From: Duganella sp. Root1480D1
GTDB taxonomy: Bacteria > Pseudomonadota > Gammaproteobacteria > Burkholderiales > Burkholderiaceae_D
Reading direction: 5' to 3'
Assembly (NCBI RefSeq): GCF_001427305.1
Contig: NZ_LMFZ01000049.1
Coordinates: 186,001 to 250,000, forward strand
DNA length: 64,000 bases
Shown here: positions 18,537-27,723 of the stretch, piece after piece
Layout of the letters: each line of letters begins with the position of its first letter
Position numbering within the stretch: the stretch's first letter is position 1
Position numbers and translations under genes: made by a program
Notes under the pieces: model-generated
Databases searched by the model: none
Told to the model about the DNA's origin: nothing
The model's input: the letters and a program-made list of their open reading frames with translations, nothing else

Positions 18537-19328
18537 TTAGCGCGGGGCATAGCTCACATTGGACTTGCGCAGGCCATACACGGCGCCCACAGTACGCACC
18601 CACACGACGTCGTTGTCGGTGCCGACCAGGGAACCGTACATGTCGAACCCGAAGCGTGGCGTCACGAAGTCAGACTTGAAGGTGATAGGCTTCTCGGACG
18701 CCTCGCTGGCTGCGCTTTCGGCCTGCATTTGCTGCAGCAGCGCCTCGAAACCGCCTTCCACAGCGTTCTGCAGCTGCACCGTGGCGTTGCCATCCAGTCC
18801 CGCCAACTCATCGATCGAGTAGGTGACAGGCAGCTGGTACATATATTTTCCGGACCAGGCAGCCTGCTCCACGACCATGGCGCTGGCGACGAGCAGGCGG
18901 TCATTTTCGGTTTTCGACACGTACAGGTAAGGAGTGATCTTTGCATCGGTCACGTTATCCAGTTGCACGCCCTTCTTCCGGGCAGCGCTTTCGAATACGT
19001 TGCGCGGCTTGACCAGGATTTTTTCGCGCATTTTTTCGACGTCCGATTTGGTCATGCTTTCAATCATGGACGCGTTGGCAGCGACACCAATCGGGCCCAG
19101 CAACAGGCCCAGCCCGACGCCGCCGCCGCCATAGTTCTGCTGGTAGACGATGGTTTTGTCGTTATCGAGATGCTGGATGGTGCTGCTGGTGTTGGCCAGC
19201 GGCGCAGCAGCCATGGCATAGGTTGACTTGCCTGCGTCAGGCACGGCGGACTGGAACTTGGGGACCGGGGCGCTGCATGCACTCAGGACCAAAGCCGCGA
19301 CGATGACGGAGAATTCTCGGCGAAACAT
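18537..19328 (-). CDS. Putative outer-membrane lipoprotein
   Basis: 263 residues. A lipoprotein signal ends in the lipobox LSAC (Cys-18). The mature part has a glycine-rich stretch (YGGGGVGLGLLLGPIGVAANASMI), which is hydrophobic enough to insert in a membrane, and a C-terminal half with no motif I recognise (VYGLRKSNVSYAPR at the end). The run suggests a secreted or surface assembly component, but function is unknown. It stands alone, convergent with ubiT and divergent from ahpC. Confidence 0.65.
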   Translation of the reverse strand: MFRREFSVIVAALVLSACSAPVPKFQSAVPDAGKSTYAMAAAPLANTSSTIQHLDNDKTIVYQQNYGGGGVGLGLLLGPIGVAANASMIESMTKSDVEKMREKILVKPRNVFESAARKKGVQLDNVTDAKITPYLYVSKTENDRLLVASAMVVEQAAWSGKYMYQLPVTYSIDELAGLDGNATVQLQNAVEGGFEALLQQMQAESAASEASEKPITFKSDFVTPRFGFDMYGSLVGTDNDVVWVRTVGAVYGLRKSNVSYAPR

Positions 19329-19489
19329 GATTTCCTTTTGTTGATTAAAAGAAACGCAGTATAGCGCGGGAAATTGTCAAAAGAGACATTACGTAAGCCG
19401 CACGGCAATATCATTCCGATAAACGTATGGCAGCGACAACATCAGCTGCCGTCAAAAGGCGATAATAGCGATCGCGCTAGGCGGTTCTA

Positions 19490-19504
19490 ATAGGCAAAGA
19501 CTAT
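19490..19504 (+). promoter_or_regulatory. OxyR-like half-site before ahpC
   Basis: ATAG-N7-CTAT occurs at 19490-19504, about 90 bases upstream of ahpC, and matches one half of the tetrameric OxyR contact pattern. A degenerate ATAG and CTAG lie upstream (19465-19480) but out of the expected 22-base register. OxyR control is usual for ahpC, so the site is plausible but incomplete. Confidence 0.4.
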
Positions 19505-19593
19505 TGAGTCTATTTGAACAATCAAATTTCCAAATCTCCGGGAAGGCCTTAAACTGGCGTCTCATTGATTCACAAACCCACGAGGAAACCACA

Positions 19594-20157
19594 ATGTCCC
19601 TGATTAACACCCAAGTAAAACCATTCAAGGCCACCGCATACCACAACGGTAAATTCGTTGACCTGAGCGAAGAATCCCTGAAAGGCAAGTGGTCCGTATT
19701 CGTGTTCTACCCAGCCGACTTCACCTTCGTGTGCCCAACCGAACTGGAAGACCTGGCAGACCACCACGCAGAATTCGCCAAGCTGGGCGTGGACGTGTAC
19801 GGCATCTCGACCGACACCCACTTCGCCCACAAGGCATGGCACGACACCTCCGACGCGATCAAGAAAGTGCAATACGCCCTGATCGGCGACCCAACCGGCA
19901 CCCTGTCGCGCAACTTCGAAGTGATGATCGAAGAAGAAGGCCTGGCACTGCGCGGCACCTTCGTGATCAATCCAGAAGGCTTCATCAAAGTGATGGAAGT
20001 GCACGACAACGGCATCGGCCGCGACGCTGCTGAACTGCTGCGCAAAGTGAAGGCAGCCCAGTACGTGGCTTCCCACCCAGGCGAAGTGTGCCCAGCCAAG
20101 TGGACCGAAGGCGCAGCAACCCTGAAGCCATCGCTGGACCTGGTCGGTAAGATCTAA
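19594..20157 (+). CDS. ahpC: Alkyl hydroperoxide reductase subunit C (2-Cys peroxiredoxin)
   Basis: 187 residues. The peroxidatic cysteine is C47 in PADFTFVCPTELEDLADHH and the resolving cysteine is C166 in HPGEVCPAKW, exactly as in E. coli AhpC. The enzyme reduces hydrogen peroxide, organic hydroperoxides and peroxynitrite and is recharged by AhpF. CGAGGAAACC precedes the ATG. Codon use is strongly biased, as expected for a highly expressed gene. A hairpin separates it from ahpF. Confidence 0.97.
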   Translation: MSLINTQVKPFKATAYHNGKFVDLSEESLKGKWSVFVFYPADFTFVCPTELEDLADHHAEFAKLGVDVYGISTDTHFAHKAWHDTSDAIKKVQYALIGDPTGTLSRNFEVMIEEEGLALRGTFVINPEGFIKVMEVHDNGIGRDAAELLRKVKAAQYVASHPGEVCPAKWTEGAATLKPSLDLVGKI

Positions 20158-20184
20158 GCATCTCGTCTGCTAATGGCTTGAACA

Positions 20185-20204
20185 GGCGACCCCACGGGGT
20201 CGCC
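20185..20204 (+). terminator. Hairpin between ahpC and ahpF
   Basis: GGCGACCCC and GGGGTCGCC form a near-perfect palindrome in the 101-base gap. It has no strong T tract and probably acts as a partial terminator or mRNA stabiliser that keeps AhpC in excess over AhpF. Confidence 0.5.
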
Positions 20205-20258
20205 TTGGGGCGTTGAAGCGGTACCTACCGCAAGCGACTAATCAAGAAAGGAATAGCC

Positions 20259-21839
20259 ATGCTGGACGCAGACCTGAAAGCCCAACTCTCCTCCTACCTG
20301 GAGCGCGTTGTCCACCCGATCGAGATCGTGGCGAACACCGACGCCTCCGCCAAATCGCAGGAAATGTCGGCCCTGCTGCAGGACATCGTATCCGCAGGCC
20401 ACGGCAAGATTACCGTCGTTGCAGGCACTGACGACAAGGCCCGCAAGCCTTCCTTCGACATCACCCGCAAAGGCAGCGATATCGGCGTGAGCTTCGCCGG
20501 CATCCCGATGGGCCACGAATTCACCTCCCTGGTGCTGGCACTGCTGCAAGTCGGCGGCCACCCGATCAAGCTCGATGAAAAAGTCATCGAGCAGATCCGC
20601 AACCTGGACGGCGATTTCGTCTTCGAAACCTTCATCTCCCTGAGCTGCCACAACTGCCCTGAAGTGGTGCAGGCACTGAACGCCATGTCCGTGATCAACC
20701 CGCGCATCAAGGTGGTGGCGGTGGATGGCGGCGTGTTCCCGAAAGAAGTCGAGGAACGCCAGGTGATGGCTGTGCCGATGATGTACCTGAACGGCCAGCA
20801 CTTCGGCCAGGGCCGCACCAACGTCGAGGAAATCCTCGCCAAGCTGGATACCGGCGCCTCGGCCCGCGCTGCGGCTGAATTGAGCAAGAAAGACGTGTTC
20901 GACGTGCTGATCGTCGGCGGCGGCCCTGCAGGCGCTGCTGCGGCCATCTACACGGCGCGCAAAGGCATCCGCACCGGCGTGATCGCCGACCGTTTCGGCG
21001 GCCAGGTGCTGGATACCCTGTCGATCGAGAACTTCATCTCGGTCAAGGAAACCGACGGCCAGAAATTCGCCGTCGCACTGGAGCAGCACGTCAAGGAATA
21101 CGACGTGGACATCATGAACACCCAACGCGCATCGAAGATCGTGCCGGGCAAGATCAAGGAGGTCCACACCGAAAGCGGCGCTGTGTTGAAAGCCAGGTCC
21201 GTGATCATTTCGACCGGTGCCCGCTGGCGCGAAATCAATGTGCCGGGCGAGAAGGAATACCGTAACCACGGCGTTGCCTACTGCCCGCACTGCGATGGCC
21301 CGCTGTTCAAGGGCAAGCGCGTGGCGGTGATCGGCGGCGGCAACTCCGGCGTGGAAGCGGCGATCGATCTGGCCGGCATCGTCGAGCACGTGACCCTGAT
21401 CGAGTTCGGCGCGGAGCTGCGCGCGGATGCGGTGTTGCAGCGCAAGCTGGCTACCCTGCGCAATGTGAAGGTGATCAAGTCGGCGCAGACTTCCGAGATC
21501 CATGGCGACGGCAAGAAGGTCAATGGCTTGAGCTACACCGACCGCGAGTCCGGCCAGTCGCATCGCGTGGACCTGGAAGGCGTGTTTGTGCAGATTGGAC
21601 TGGTGCCGAATACCGAATGGCTGAAGGGCACCATTGATTTGTCCAAGCATGGCGAGATCGAGGTGGATGCCAAGGGGCAGACTTCCGAGACTGGCGTGTT
21701 TGCGGCGGGTGACGTGACCACCGTGCCGTACAAGCAGATCGTGATCGCAGTGGGCGAAGGTGCCAAGGCAGCGCTGGGCTCGTTCGACTACCTGATCCGC
21801 TCAAGCGCGGACGACGAGCCGGCGGCGATTGCTGCTTAA
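20259..21839 (+). CDS. ahpF: Alkyl hydroperoxide reductase subunit F
   Basis: 526 residues. The N-terminal double thioredoxin-like domain carries CHNC (C130, C133). The flavoprotein part has the FAD motif VGGGPAGAAAAIYTARKG, the redox pair CPHC (C342, C345) and the NAD(P)H motif AVIGGGNSGVEAAIDLAG. AhpF passes electrons from NADH through FAD and two disulfides to AhpC. An AAGAAAGGAATAGCC ribosome site precedes the ATG. Downstream lie a palindrome and the tRNA terminator. Confidence 0.97.
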   Translation: MLDADLKAQLSSYLERVVHPIEIVANTDASAKSQEMSALLQDIVSAGHGKITVVAGTDDKARKPSFDITRKGSDIGVSFAGIPMGHEFTSLVLALLQVGGHPIKLDEKVIEQIRNLDGDFVFETFISLSCHNCPEVVQALNAMSVINPRIKVVAVDGGVFPKEVEERQVMAVPMMYLNGQHFGQGRTNVEEILAKLDTGASARAAAELSKKDVFDVLIVGGGPAGAAAAIYTARKGIRTGVIADRFGGQVLDTLSIENFISVKETDGQKFAVALEQHVKEYDVDIMNTQRASKIVPGKIKEVHTESGAVLKARSVIISTGARWREINVPGEKEYRNHGVAYCPHCDGPLFKGKRVAVIGGGNSGVEAAIDLAGIVEHVTLIEFGAELRADAVLQRKLATLRNVKVIKSAQTSEIHGDGKKVNGLSYTDRESGQSHRVDLEGVFVQIGLVPNTEWLKGTIDLSKHGEIEVDAKGQTSETGVFAAGDVTTVPYKQIVIAVGEGAKAALGSFDYLIRSSADDEPAAIAA

Positions 21840-21941
21840 AACCGGTAAGGCGGGGGCGGCGAATGCCATTGGGGTTGGTTCTGGGCCTTTGACTTTCGTC
21901 GAAGATCAAAGGCGCACAACCGCCCTCGGCTGCCGATCAGA

Positions 21942-21969
21942 CAGTGTCAGGCACTTGTGCCTGACACTG
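21942..21969. repeat. Perfect 13-bp palindrome (extragenic repeat-like)
   Basis: CAGTGTCAGGCAC at 21942-21954 is followed after two bases by its exact reverse complement at 21957-21969. It lies in the 200-base gap between ahpF and the tRNA genes. The GTGTCAGGCAC core looks like a dispersed palindrome; its genomic copy number cannot be judged here. Confidence 0.5.
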
Positions 21970-21990
21970 GTTTACCGGTTTTCAGCGAGC

Positions 21991-22024
21991 CAAAATGAAA
22001 AAAGCCCCGAATTTCTTCGGGGCT
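21991..22024 (-). terminator. Intrinsic terminator of the tRNA operon
   Basis: AAGCCCCGAA (22001-22010) pairs with TTCGGGGCTT (22015-22024) over a 4-base loop. Read on the minus strand it is followed by TTTTCATTTTG. It lies 14 bases past the tRNA-Asp 3' end. Confidence 0.85.
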
Positions 22025-22037
22025 TCTCTCTGAATAT

Positions 22038-22114
22038 TGGCGGAGCGGACGGGGCTCGAACCCGCGACCCCCGGCGTGACAGGCCGGTATTCTAACCAAC
22101 TGAACTACCGCTCC
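22038..22114 (-). tRNA. tRNA-Asp (GTC)
   Basis: 77 bases including an encoded CCA. The acceptor arm is GGAGCGG/CCGCTCC, the D arm contains AGTTCAGTTGGTTAGAAT, the anticodon loop CTGTCAC gives GTC, and the T arm contains GGTTCGAGC. It is the second gene of a two-tRNA transcript. Confidence 0.96.
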
Positions 22115-22133
22115 AATTCTTCATCAGTGTGAC

Positions 22134-22209
22134 TGGTGGGCGCTGAGAGGCTCGAACTCCCGACCTAATCCTTGTAAGGGATCCGCTCTACCAACTGAGC
22201 TAAGCGCCC
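22134..22209 (-). tRNA. tRNA-Val (TAC)
   Basis: 76 bases including an encoded CCA. Acceptor arm GGGCGCT/AGCGCCC, D arm AGCTCAGTTGGTAGAGC, anticodon loop CTTACAA giving TAC, T arm GAGTTCGAGCCTC. It lies 19 bases upstream of tRNA-Asp on the same strand. Confidence 0.96.
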
Positions 22210-22310
22210 CTGTCTTTCACCGTTGAACGTTTGTCACAACGTTCAGAAGAGGCCGAATTATAGGATGGATTTTGAAAGTCGCGCAAGCGTTTTTCCAAAA
22301 AACCTCAAAA

Positions 22311-24425
22311 TTATTTGGAAACCCCGATTTGCGACAGCAGCCAGGCCATCTCAAAGGCCTTCTCGCCCAAGGCGTTATAGCGCCCGGACGAGCCCCCATG
22401 TCCCGCCCCCATATTCACCTTCAGCAGCAGCGGATTGCTGTCGGTCTTATTGCGGCGCAGCTTGGCCACGTACTTGGCCGGCTCCCAATACATCACCTGG
22501 CTGTCATTCAGGCTGGTGGTGACCAGCATGGCCGGATAGTCTTTCAACAAGATGTTGTCATACGGGGAATAGCTGCGCATGTAATCGTAAGCCGCCTTCT
22601 CGTTCGGATTGCCCCATTCGAGGTATTCGCCGGTGGTCAGCGGCAGGCTGGCGTCCATCATGGTGTTCATCACGTCCACGAACGGCACGGCGGCATGCAC
22701 TGCCTTGAACAGGTCCGGACGCATGTTGACCACAGCCCCCATCAGCAAGCCGCCGGCACTGCCGCCCTGGATCGCCAGGCGGCTGGGCGAAGTCCATTTT
22801 TCCCTGACCAGGTATTCGGCACTGTCGATGAAGTCATTGAAGGTGTTCTTCTTCTTCATCAGCATGCCGTCGTCATGCCATTTTTCGCCCATGTCGTTGC
22901 CGCCGCGGATATGCGCCGCTGCGTAGATCACGCCGCGTTCCAGCATGCTTAGCCGGATCAGCGAGAAGGTCGCTTCCTGCGAACTGCCATAGGAACCGTA
23001 GGAGTACAGCACCAGCGGCGCCGAGCCATCCAGTTTCACGCCCTTCTTGTAGGCCACCCACAGCGGCACTTTCACGCCATCGCGCGCAGTCGCCCACAGG
23101 CGCCGGGTTTCGTACTGGCTGAAATCGAAACCGCCTGCCACTTCCTGCTTTTTCAGTACGGTGCGTTCGCCGGTCTTCATGTCGACGTCGATAATGGCCG
23201 GGGGCGACAAAGGCGACTGGTAGTTGATACGGTATTTGGTGACGTTGTAGTCCATCTGGCCGCCCGGCATCGAGACGTACACTTCATCGTCGAATTTCAC
23301 AGTCAGCCACTTTTTCGTGGCGAAGTCGTAGATGCGGGTGCGGTTCAGCGCACGCGATTTCTCCTGCAGCGCAAGGAAGCCCTTGAACAGCATGGCGCTC
23401 TGCAGCAACGTGTCCTTGTCATGCGGGACGATCTCGGTCCATTTCTGCGGGTTGGCCACAGGAGCAGCCACCAGGCGGAAGTTCTTGGCTTCCTTGTTGG
23501 TGCGGATGTACAGCTTGCCGTCGCGGTGGCCCATGACGTAATAGCGATGGCCCTTGGTGCGCCCCAGTACCGACTTGAGGCTGCCCTTCGGCTGGCCGGA
23601 CGGCAGCATGAAGACTTCGGTGGTGTCGGTCGCGGCCGACAACAGGAAGATATGCTTGTTGTCCGAGCCGGCGAAAACCTGCAGCGCGAACTGTTCGACC
23701 GGCTCGTGGAACACCTGCTCCGGCTGGCCGTCCAGCGTCAGGCGGAACACGCGGTCGGAACGCTTGGTGGTCGGGTCTTCCTGCACCACGAATAGGGTCC
23801 GGTTGTCGGCAGCCCAGGCGATGGTAGTAGCGCGCGGCATGGTGGTCGACAGGACCTTGCCGGTGCTGAGGTCCTTCACATGCAGCTCATACTGGCGGAA
23901 GCCGTTGTTGTCGGTGGTATAGGCCAGCAGCTTGCCGTCCGGGCTGGGCAGCACCGCGCCGAGGGCGAAGAACTTCAGGCCCTCGGCCATGGCATTCTGG
24001 TCCAGCATGATCTCTTCCGGCGCGGCGGCGTCGTAGCTGCCGTCTGACGCGGCCTTGCGGCGGCAGTTGAGCTGGTACTGCTTGCCCGCCTCGATGCGGG
24101 TGTAATAGTAGTAATTGCCGCGGCGTGCCGGCACCGACAAATCGACTGGCTGCGTGCGGTCCTTGAATTCTTTGTACAAGGTATCGGCGAAAGGCTTGAT
24201 GCCTTCGGTCATGGCGGCGGTATAGCTATTTTCCGCGTTCAGGTATTCAATGACGGCAGGATTGGTCTTGTCCTGCAGCCAGCGGTAATCGTCGGTGACC
24301 TGTTCGCCGTGGCGGGTTTCCATCCACTGCGTCTTTTCGGCGATAGGCGGCTGCGGCAGGTCCGCGGCGAGGGCCGGTGCAGCCAACAGAGGCAGCAGCA
24401 GGCTGGTAATCAGGAGTTTGCTCAC
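22311..24425 (-). CDS. Exported S9 prolyl-oligopeptidase family peptidase (oligopeptidase B-like)
   Basis: 704 residues. A signal peptide (VSKLLITSLLLPLLAAPALA) sends it to the periplasm. A seven-bladed propeller domain (about 80-420) precedes the alpha/beta-hydrolase domain. The nucleophile serine is about residue 556 in IQGGSAGGLLMG, and the catalytic histidine is near the end in GAGHGGSSGRYNALGEKAFEMAWLL. The family cleaves short peptides after basic residues. The GTG start at 24425 is chosen because GGAG lies eight bases upstream and the signal peptide then begins directly; an ATG ten codons earlier has no such support. It is divergent from the MFS gene. Confidence 0.88.
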   Translation of the reverse strand: MSKLLITSLLLPLLAAPALAADLPQPPIAEKTQWMETRHGEQVTDDYRWLQDKTNPAVIEYLNAENSYTAAMTEGIKPFADTLYKEFKDRTQPVDLSVPARRGNYYYYTRIEAGKQYQLNCRRKAASDGSYDAAAPEEIMLDQNAMAEGLKFFALGAVLPSPDGKLLAYTTDNNGFRQYELHVKDLSTGKVLSTTMPRATTIAWAADNRTLFVVQEDPTTKRSDRVFRLTLDGQPEQVFHEPVEQFALQVFAGSDNKHIFLLSAATDTTEVFMLPSGQPKGSLKSVLGRTKGHRYYVMGHRDGKLYIRTNKEAKNFRLVAAPVANPQKWTEIVPHDKDTLLQSAMLFKGFLALQEKSRALNRTRIYDFATKKWLTVKFDDEVYVSMPGGQMDYNVTKYRINYQSPLSPPAIIDVDMKTGERTVLKKQEVAGGFDFSQYETRRLWATARDGVKVPLWVAYKKGVKLDGSAPLVLYSYGSYGSSQEATFSLIRLSMLERGVIYAAAHIRGGNDMGEKWHDDGMLMKKKNTFNDFIDSAEYLVREKWTSPSRLAIQGGSAGGLLMGAVVNMRPDLFKAVHAAVPFVDVMNTMMDASLPLTTGEYLEWGNPNEKAAYDYMRSYSPYDNILLKDYPAMLVTTSLNDSQVMYWEPAKYVAKLRRNKTDSNPLLLKVNMGAGHGGSSGRYNALGEKAFEMAWLLSQIGVSK

Positions 24426-24491
24426 TTCTTCAGCTCCAAGAGGAAAAATGTGCAATGATTCTAGGGTGCCATAGTTGGAAATACAACAAGA

Positions 24492-25763
24492 ATGATCACT
24501 ACCGAAATGCTGTATGCGCGCGTCAGCAAGCGCCTGCTGCCCTTCCTGTTCCTGTGCTATGTGGTGGCATACCTGGACCGGGTGAACGTCGGTTTTGCCA
24601 AGCTGCAGATGCAGGCGGATTTGCGATTTTCCGACACAGTGTACGGGCTGGGCGCAGGCATCTTCTTCGTCGGCTACTTCCTGTGCGAGGTGCCGTCCAA
24701 CCTGCTGATGCTGCGCGTTGGCGCAAGGCGCTGGATCGCGCGCATCATGGCCAGTTGGGGCCTGCTGTCGGCAGCCATGCTGTTCACCAGCAGCCCGCTG
24801 AGCTTCTACGTGATGCGGTTCCTGCTCGGCGTGGCGGAGGCGGGCTTCTTCCCCGGCGTGATCATGTACCTGACCTACTGGTACCCGGCGCAGCGGCGCG
24901 CCCGGATTGTCGCCATCTTCATGAGCGGCGTCGCCGTGGCTGGCGTGGTGGGCGGGCCGCTATCAGGATGGATCATGTCGCAATTCGCCGGCCACGGCGG
25001 CCTGGCGGGGTGGCAGTGGCTGTTTCTGCTGGAGGGCTTGCCGGCGGTGGCGCTGGGCGTGCTGACGCTGGCGCTGCTGGACGATGGCATCGACGATGCA
25101 AACTGGCTGAGCGACGAGGAGAAGGCGCTCCTCAAGCAAGAACTGGCACGCGATGGCGCACCGCGCGCGCAATGGGGCCTGCGCCACGTGTTCGGCAGCA
25201 GCAGGGTGTGGATACTGGCGCTGGTGTACTTCCTGCTCGTGATGGGACTGTACGGCGTCGGCTTCTGGCTGCCGCAACTGATTCGCAATAGCGGCGTGCA
25301 GGACGTGCTCAATATCGGCCTGTTGACGGCCATCCCGTATGGCGTTGCTGCAGTGGCGATGATCCTGGTGGCGCGCCATTCGGACCAGACCGGCGAACGG
25401 CGCTGGCACGTCGCAGTGGCCGCCTTCAGCGGTGCAGCGGCGCTGCTGGCGTCGACGCACTATGCCAACAACCCGGTGCTGGCGCTGGCCGCGCTGAGCG
25501 TGGCCACGGCGGGCATCCTCAGCACCTTTCCGGTGTTCTGGAGCATCCCGACTGCCATGCTGGGCGGGTCTGCCGCAGCGGCGGGCATTGCCATGATCAA
25601 TTCGCTGGGCAACCTGGCCGGCTTCGTCAGCCCTTACCTGGTGGGCGCGATCAAGGACGCCACGCACAGCACGGCCAACGGCATGCTGCTGGTGGCGGCC
25701 AGCCTGGCGGCAGGCGGTGTGCTGGTGCTGTTGTGCGTGGGGCGCAAAGGAGAAATGCTGTGA
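24492..25763 (+). CDS. MFS transporter, anion:cation symporter (ACS) family
   Basis: 423 residues with twelve predicted transmembrane helices. The N-terminal signature LPFLFLCYVVAYLDRVNVGFAKLQMQADLRFSDTVYGLGAGIFFVGYFLCEVPSNLLM is typical of the ACS group (tartrate, phthalate, hexuronate and similar organic acids). Its stop overlaps the GTG start of a type-2 glycerate kinase gene (GTGA), which suggests uptake of a C3-C4 hydroxy acid such as tartrate, glycerate or hydroxypyruvate. The substrate is inferred from context. Confidence 0.85.
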   Translation: MITTEMLYARVSKRLLPFLFLCYVVAYLDRVNVGFAKLQMQADLRFSDTVYGLGAGIFFVGYFLCEVPSNLLMLRVGARRWIARIMASWGLLSAAMLFTSSPLSFYVMRFLLGVAEAGFFPGVIMYLTYWYPAQRRARIVAIFMSGVAVAGVVGGPLSGWIMSQFAGHGGLAGWQWLFLLEGLPAVALGVLTLALLDDGIDDANWLSDEEKALLKQELARDGAPRAQWGLRHVFGSSRVWILALVYFLLVMGLYGVGFWLPQLIRNSGVQDVLNIGLLTAIPYGVAAVAMILVARHSDQTGERRWHVAVAAFSGAAALLASTHYANNPVLALAALSVATAGILSTFPVFWSIPTAMLGGSAAAAGIAMINSLGNLAGFVSPYLVGAIKDATHSTANGMLLVAASLAAGGVLVLLCVGRKGEML

Positions 25764-27019
25764 AGACTGGCCGTGAGCTGCTGTCCGAACTGTTCAACGC
25801 CGCCCTGCGCGCGGCCGACCCGCTGGAAACCATCGCTGCCCACCTGCCGCCGCCGCCGAAAGGACGCACCGTCATCATCGGTGCCGGCAAGGCTTCCGCG
25901 CGCATGGCGCAGGGCGTGGAGCGGCGCTGGCAAGGCCCCCTCAGCGGCGTAGTGGTCACCCGCTACGGGCATGGCGCTCCGACCAGGCAGGTGGAGGTCA
26001 TCGAAGCCGGCCATCCGGTGCCGGACGACGCCAGCCAGGCCGCCGCACGGCGCATGCTGGCGGCAGTGCGCGGCCTGGGGCCGGACGATATGGTGCTGTG
26101 CCTGATGTCCGGCGGCGGCTCGGCACTGATGTCGCTGCCGGCTCCCGGCATCACCCTGGAGCAGAAGCGCGACATCAACAAGGCCCTGCTGCGCAGCGGC
26201 GCGCCGATCGGCGACATCAACGTCGTGCGCAAACACCTGTCGGCCATCAAGGGCGGCCGGCTGGCGCTGGCCTGCGGCGAAGCCCGTGTCGTGACCCTGG
26301 TATTGTCGGACGTGCCGGGCGACGATCCTGCCGTGGTCGCCAGCGGCCCTACGCTGGCCGATCCATCCACTGCGCAGGATGCCCTGCGCATCCTGCAGCA
26401 ATACGGCATCGGGATTCCGCCGTCCGTGCGCGCCGTGCTGGAAGATCCGGTGCAGGAGACGCCCAAGCCCGGCGATGCGCGCCTGGCACGCAATAGCGTG
26501 GCAGTGATTGCCTCCGCCAGGCACGCCTTGCAGGCAGCGGCCGACGTTGCCCGCGCCGAGGGCTTGCGCCCGCTGATATTAAGCGACCGCCTGGAGGGCG
26601 AATCGCGCACCGTGGCGGTATCGCACGCGGCGCTGGCGCAAGGCGTGATCGAGCATGGCAGCCCATTGCGGCCGCCATGCGTGATCCTGTCGGGCGGGGA
26701 AACCAGCGTCACTGTGCGCGGCACCGGCCGCGGCGGACGCAATGCCGAATACCTGCTGGCGCTGGCCGTTGCGCTGCAAGGGACGCCCGGTGTACATGCC
26801 ATTGCTTGCGATACCGACGGCATCGACGGCACCGAAGACAACGCGGGCGCCGTGCTGGGGCCGGACACGCTGCAGCGCGCCGCCGCCCAAGGCCTCGACG
26901 CCCAGGCCCTGCTCGACAACAATGACGGCTACAGCTTCTTCTCCGCGCTGGGCGACCTGGTGGTCACCGGCCCCACCCGCACTAATGTGAACGACTTCCG
27001 CGCAATCCTGCTTATTTGA
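25760..27019 (+). CDS. Glycerate 2-kinase (MOFRL/GckA family)
   Basis: 419 residues. The N-terminal DUF4147 domain has VIIGAGKASARMAQGVE and LMSGGGSALMSLPAPG, and the C-terminal MOFRL domain has ILSGGETSVTVRGTGRGGRNAEYLLALA and DTDGIDGTEDNAGA. The family phosphorylates D-glycerate, usually to 2-phosphoglycerate, feeding tartrate or hydroxypyruvate carbon into glycolysis. Older annotation calls it hydroxypyruvate reductase TtuD. Start: GTG at 25760 with AAAGGAG upstream, overlapping the transporter stop by four bases. Its last 8 bases overlap the 3' end of the convergent gene. Confidence 0.88.
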   Translation: MKTGRELLSELFNAALRAADPLETIAAHLPPPPKGRTVIIGAGKASARMAQGVERRWQGPLSGVVVTRYGHGAPTRQVEVIEAGHPVPDDASQAAARRMLAAVRGLGPDDMVLCLMSGGGSALMSLPAPGITLEQKRDINKALLRSGAPIGDINVVRKHLSAIKGGRLALACGEARVVTLVLSDVPGDDPAVVASGPTLADPSTAQDALRILQQYGIGIPPSVRAVLEDPVQETPKPGDARLARNSVAVIASARHALQAAADVARAEGLRPLILSDRLEGESRTVAVSHAALAQGVIEHGSPLRPPCVILSGGETSVTVRGTGRGGRNAEYLLALAVALQGTPGVHAIACDTDGIDGTEDNAGAVLGPDTLQRAAAQGLDAQALLDNNDGYSFFSALGDLVVTGPTRTNVNDFRAILLI

Positions 27020-27623
27020 TATTGGCGGCCAGCTTGCTCCACACGGCTTCGCCAATATCCGGGCGGCCGTCCGGCGCGCGGAAGGACAGGAAGAATGCCT
27101 CATTCTTCTTACCCGTAGCCATGTACATGAAGTAGGCCGGCTGCCCCGTGGTACCGCTGATCATGGAGATCATCACAGCCGGGTTCCTGCCTTCCTTGAA
27201 CTGCTTGACCTGGATATTGGTGGCCGCGCCGCGCAGCTTGTTCAGCGAACCCGGATCGTCGATGCCGTAAAACACATGGTGCTGCGCGTCATACGTGACG
27301 TTGGTTGCGGTCGAACCGTAGAAATAGCCATTGCGGTTCGGCAGCGCGGCGGCGGTTGCCGTTGCCGCATCGGCCGGGCGCATCCAGTAGGAGTAGCCGA
27401 TCTTCTTGACCTTGGACTGCTCGTATTCCACCGGCACCGGCACATTCAGCGGAATTTCAAAAGGCAGGCGGCCCTGCATGAACTGGTTGACCGGCACGTC
27501 GCGCGTCTGCACCGGGGCGGCAGCAGGGGTAGCCGGCTTGGCTGGTTTGGCCGGCGCAGCGGGCGCCGCCACGGCTGCGGCAGCGCTGAGGGCCAGGCTG
27601 GCCGCAAACAAAATCGATTTCAC
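27012..27623 (-). CDS. Exported protein of unknown function
   Basis: 203 residues. A GTG start at 27623 with GGAG upstream gives a clean signal peptide (VKSILFAASLALSAAAAVAA). A low-complexity proline/alanine/lysine linker follows (PAAPAKPAKPATPAAAPVQ). The folded part has FEIPLNVPVPVEYEQSKVKKIGYSYWMRPAD and ends in VWSKLAANIK. No family is recognised. An upstream ATG in frame would overlap the divergent gene and lacks a signal-peptide role. Its stop region overlaps the glycerate kinase gene by 8 bases. Confidence 0.65.
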   Translation of the reverse strand: MKSILFAASLALSAAAAVAAPAAPAKPAKPATPAAAPVQTRDVPVNQFMQGRLPFEIPLNVPVPVEYEQSKVKKIGYSYWMRPADAATATAAALPNRNGYFYGSTATNVTYDAQHHVFYGIDDPGSLNKLRGAATNIQVKQFKEGRNPAVMISMISGTTGQPAYFMYMATGKKNEAFFLSFRAPDGRPDIGEAVWSKLAANIK

Positions 27624-27723
27624 GTGAGACTCCTGTTTTTCAAGTTCTATTACCTGGGAGGTAATCGTCGCACGGCGCGCATTTGTTGACAATGGCTTCA
27701 CCAACCAACGAAAGGAGAACACC

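Noticed and set aside
19465..19504. Full four-part OxyR site before ahpC
   Set aside because: Only ATAG-N7-CTAT at 19490-19504 is in register; the upstream ATAG and CTAG are three bases off.
19510..19530. TTGAACAATCAAA before ahpC as an FNR box
   Set aside because: The half-sites are four bases apart instead of six, so it does not fit the FNR/Anr spacing.
20238..21650. 470-codon minus-strand frame opposite ahpF
   Set aside because: Shadow of a strongly codon-biased gene.
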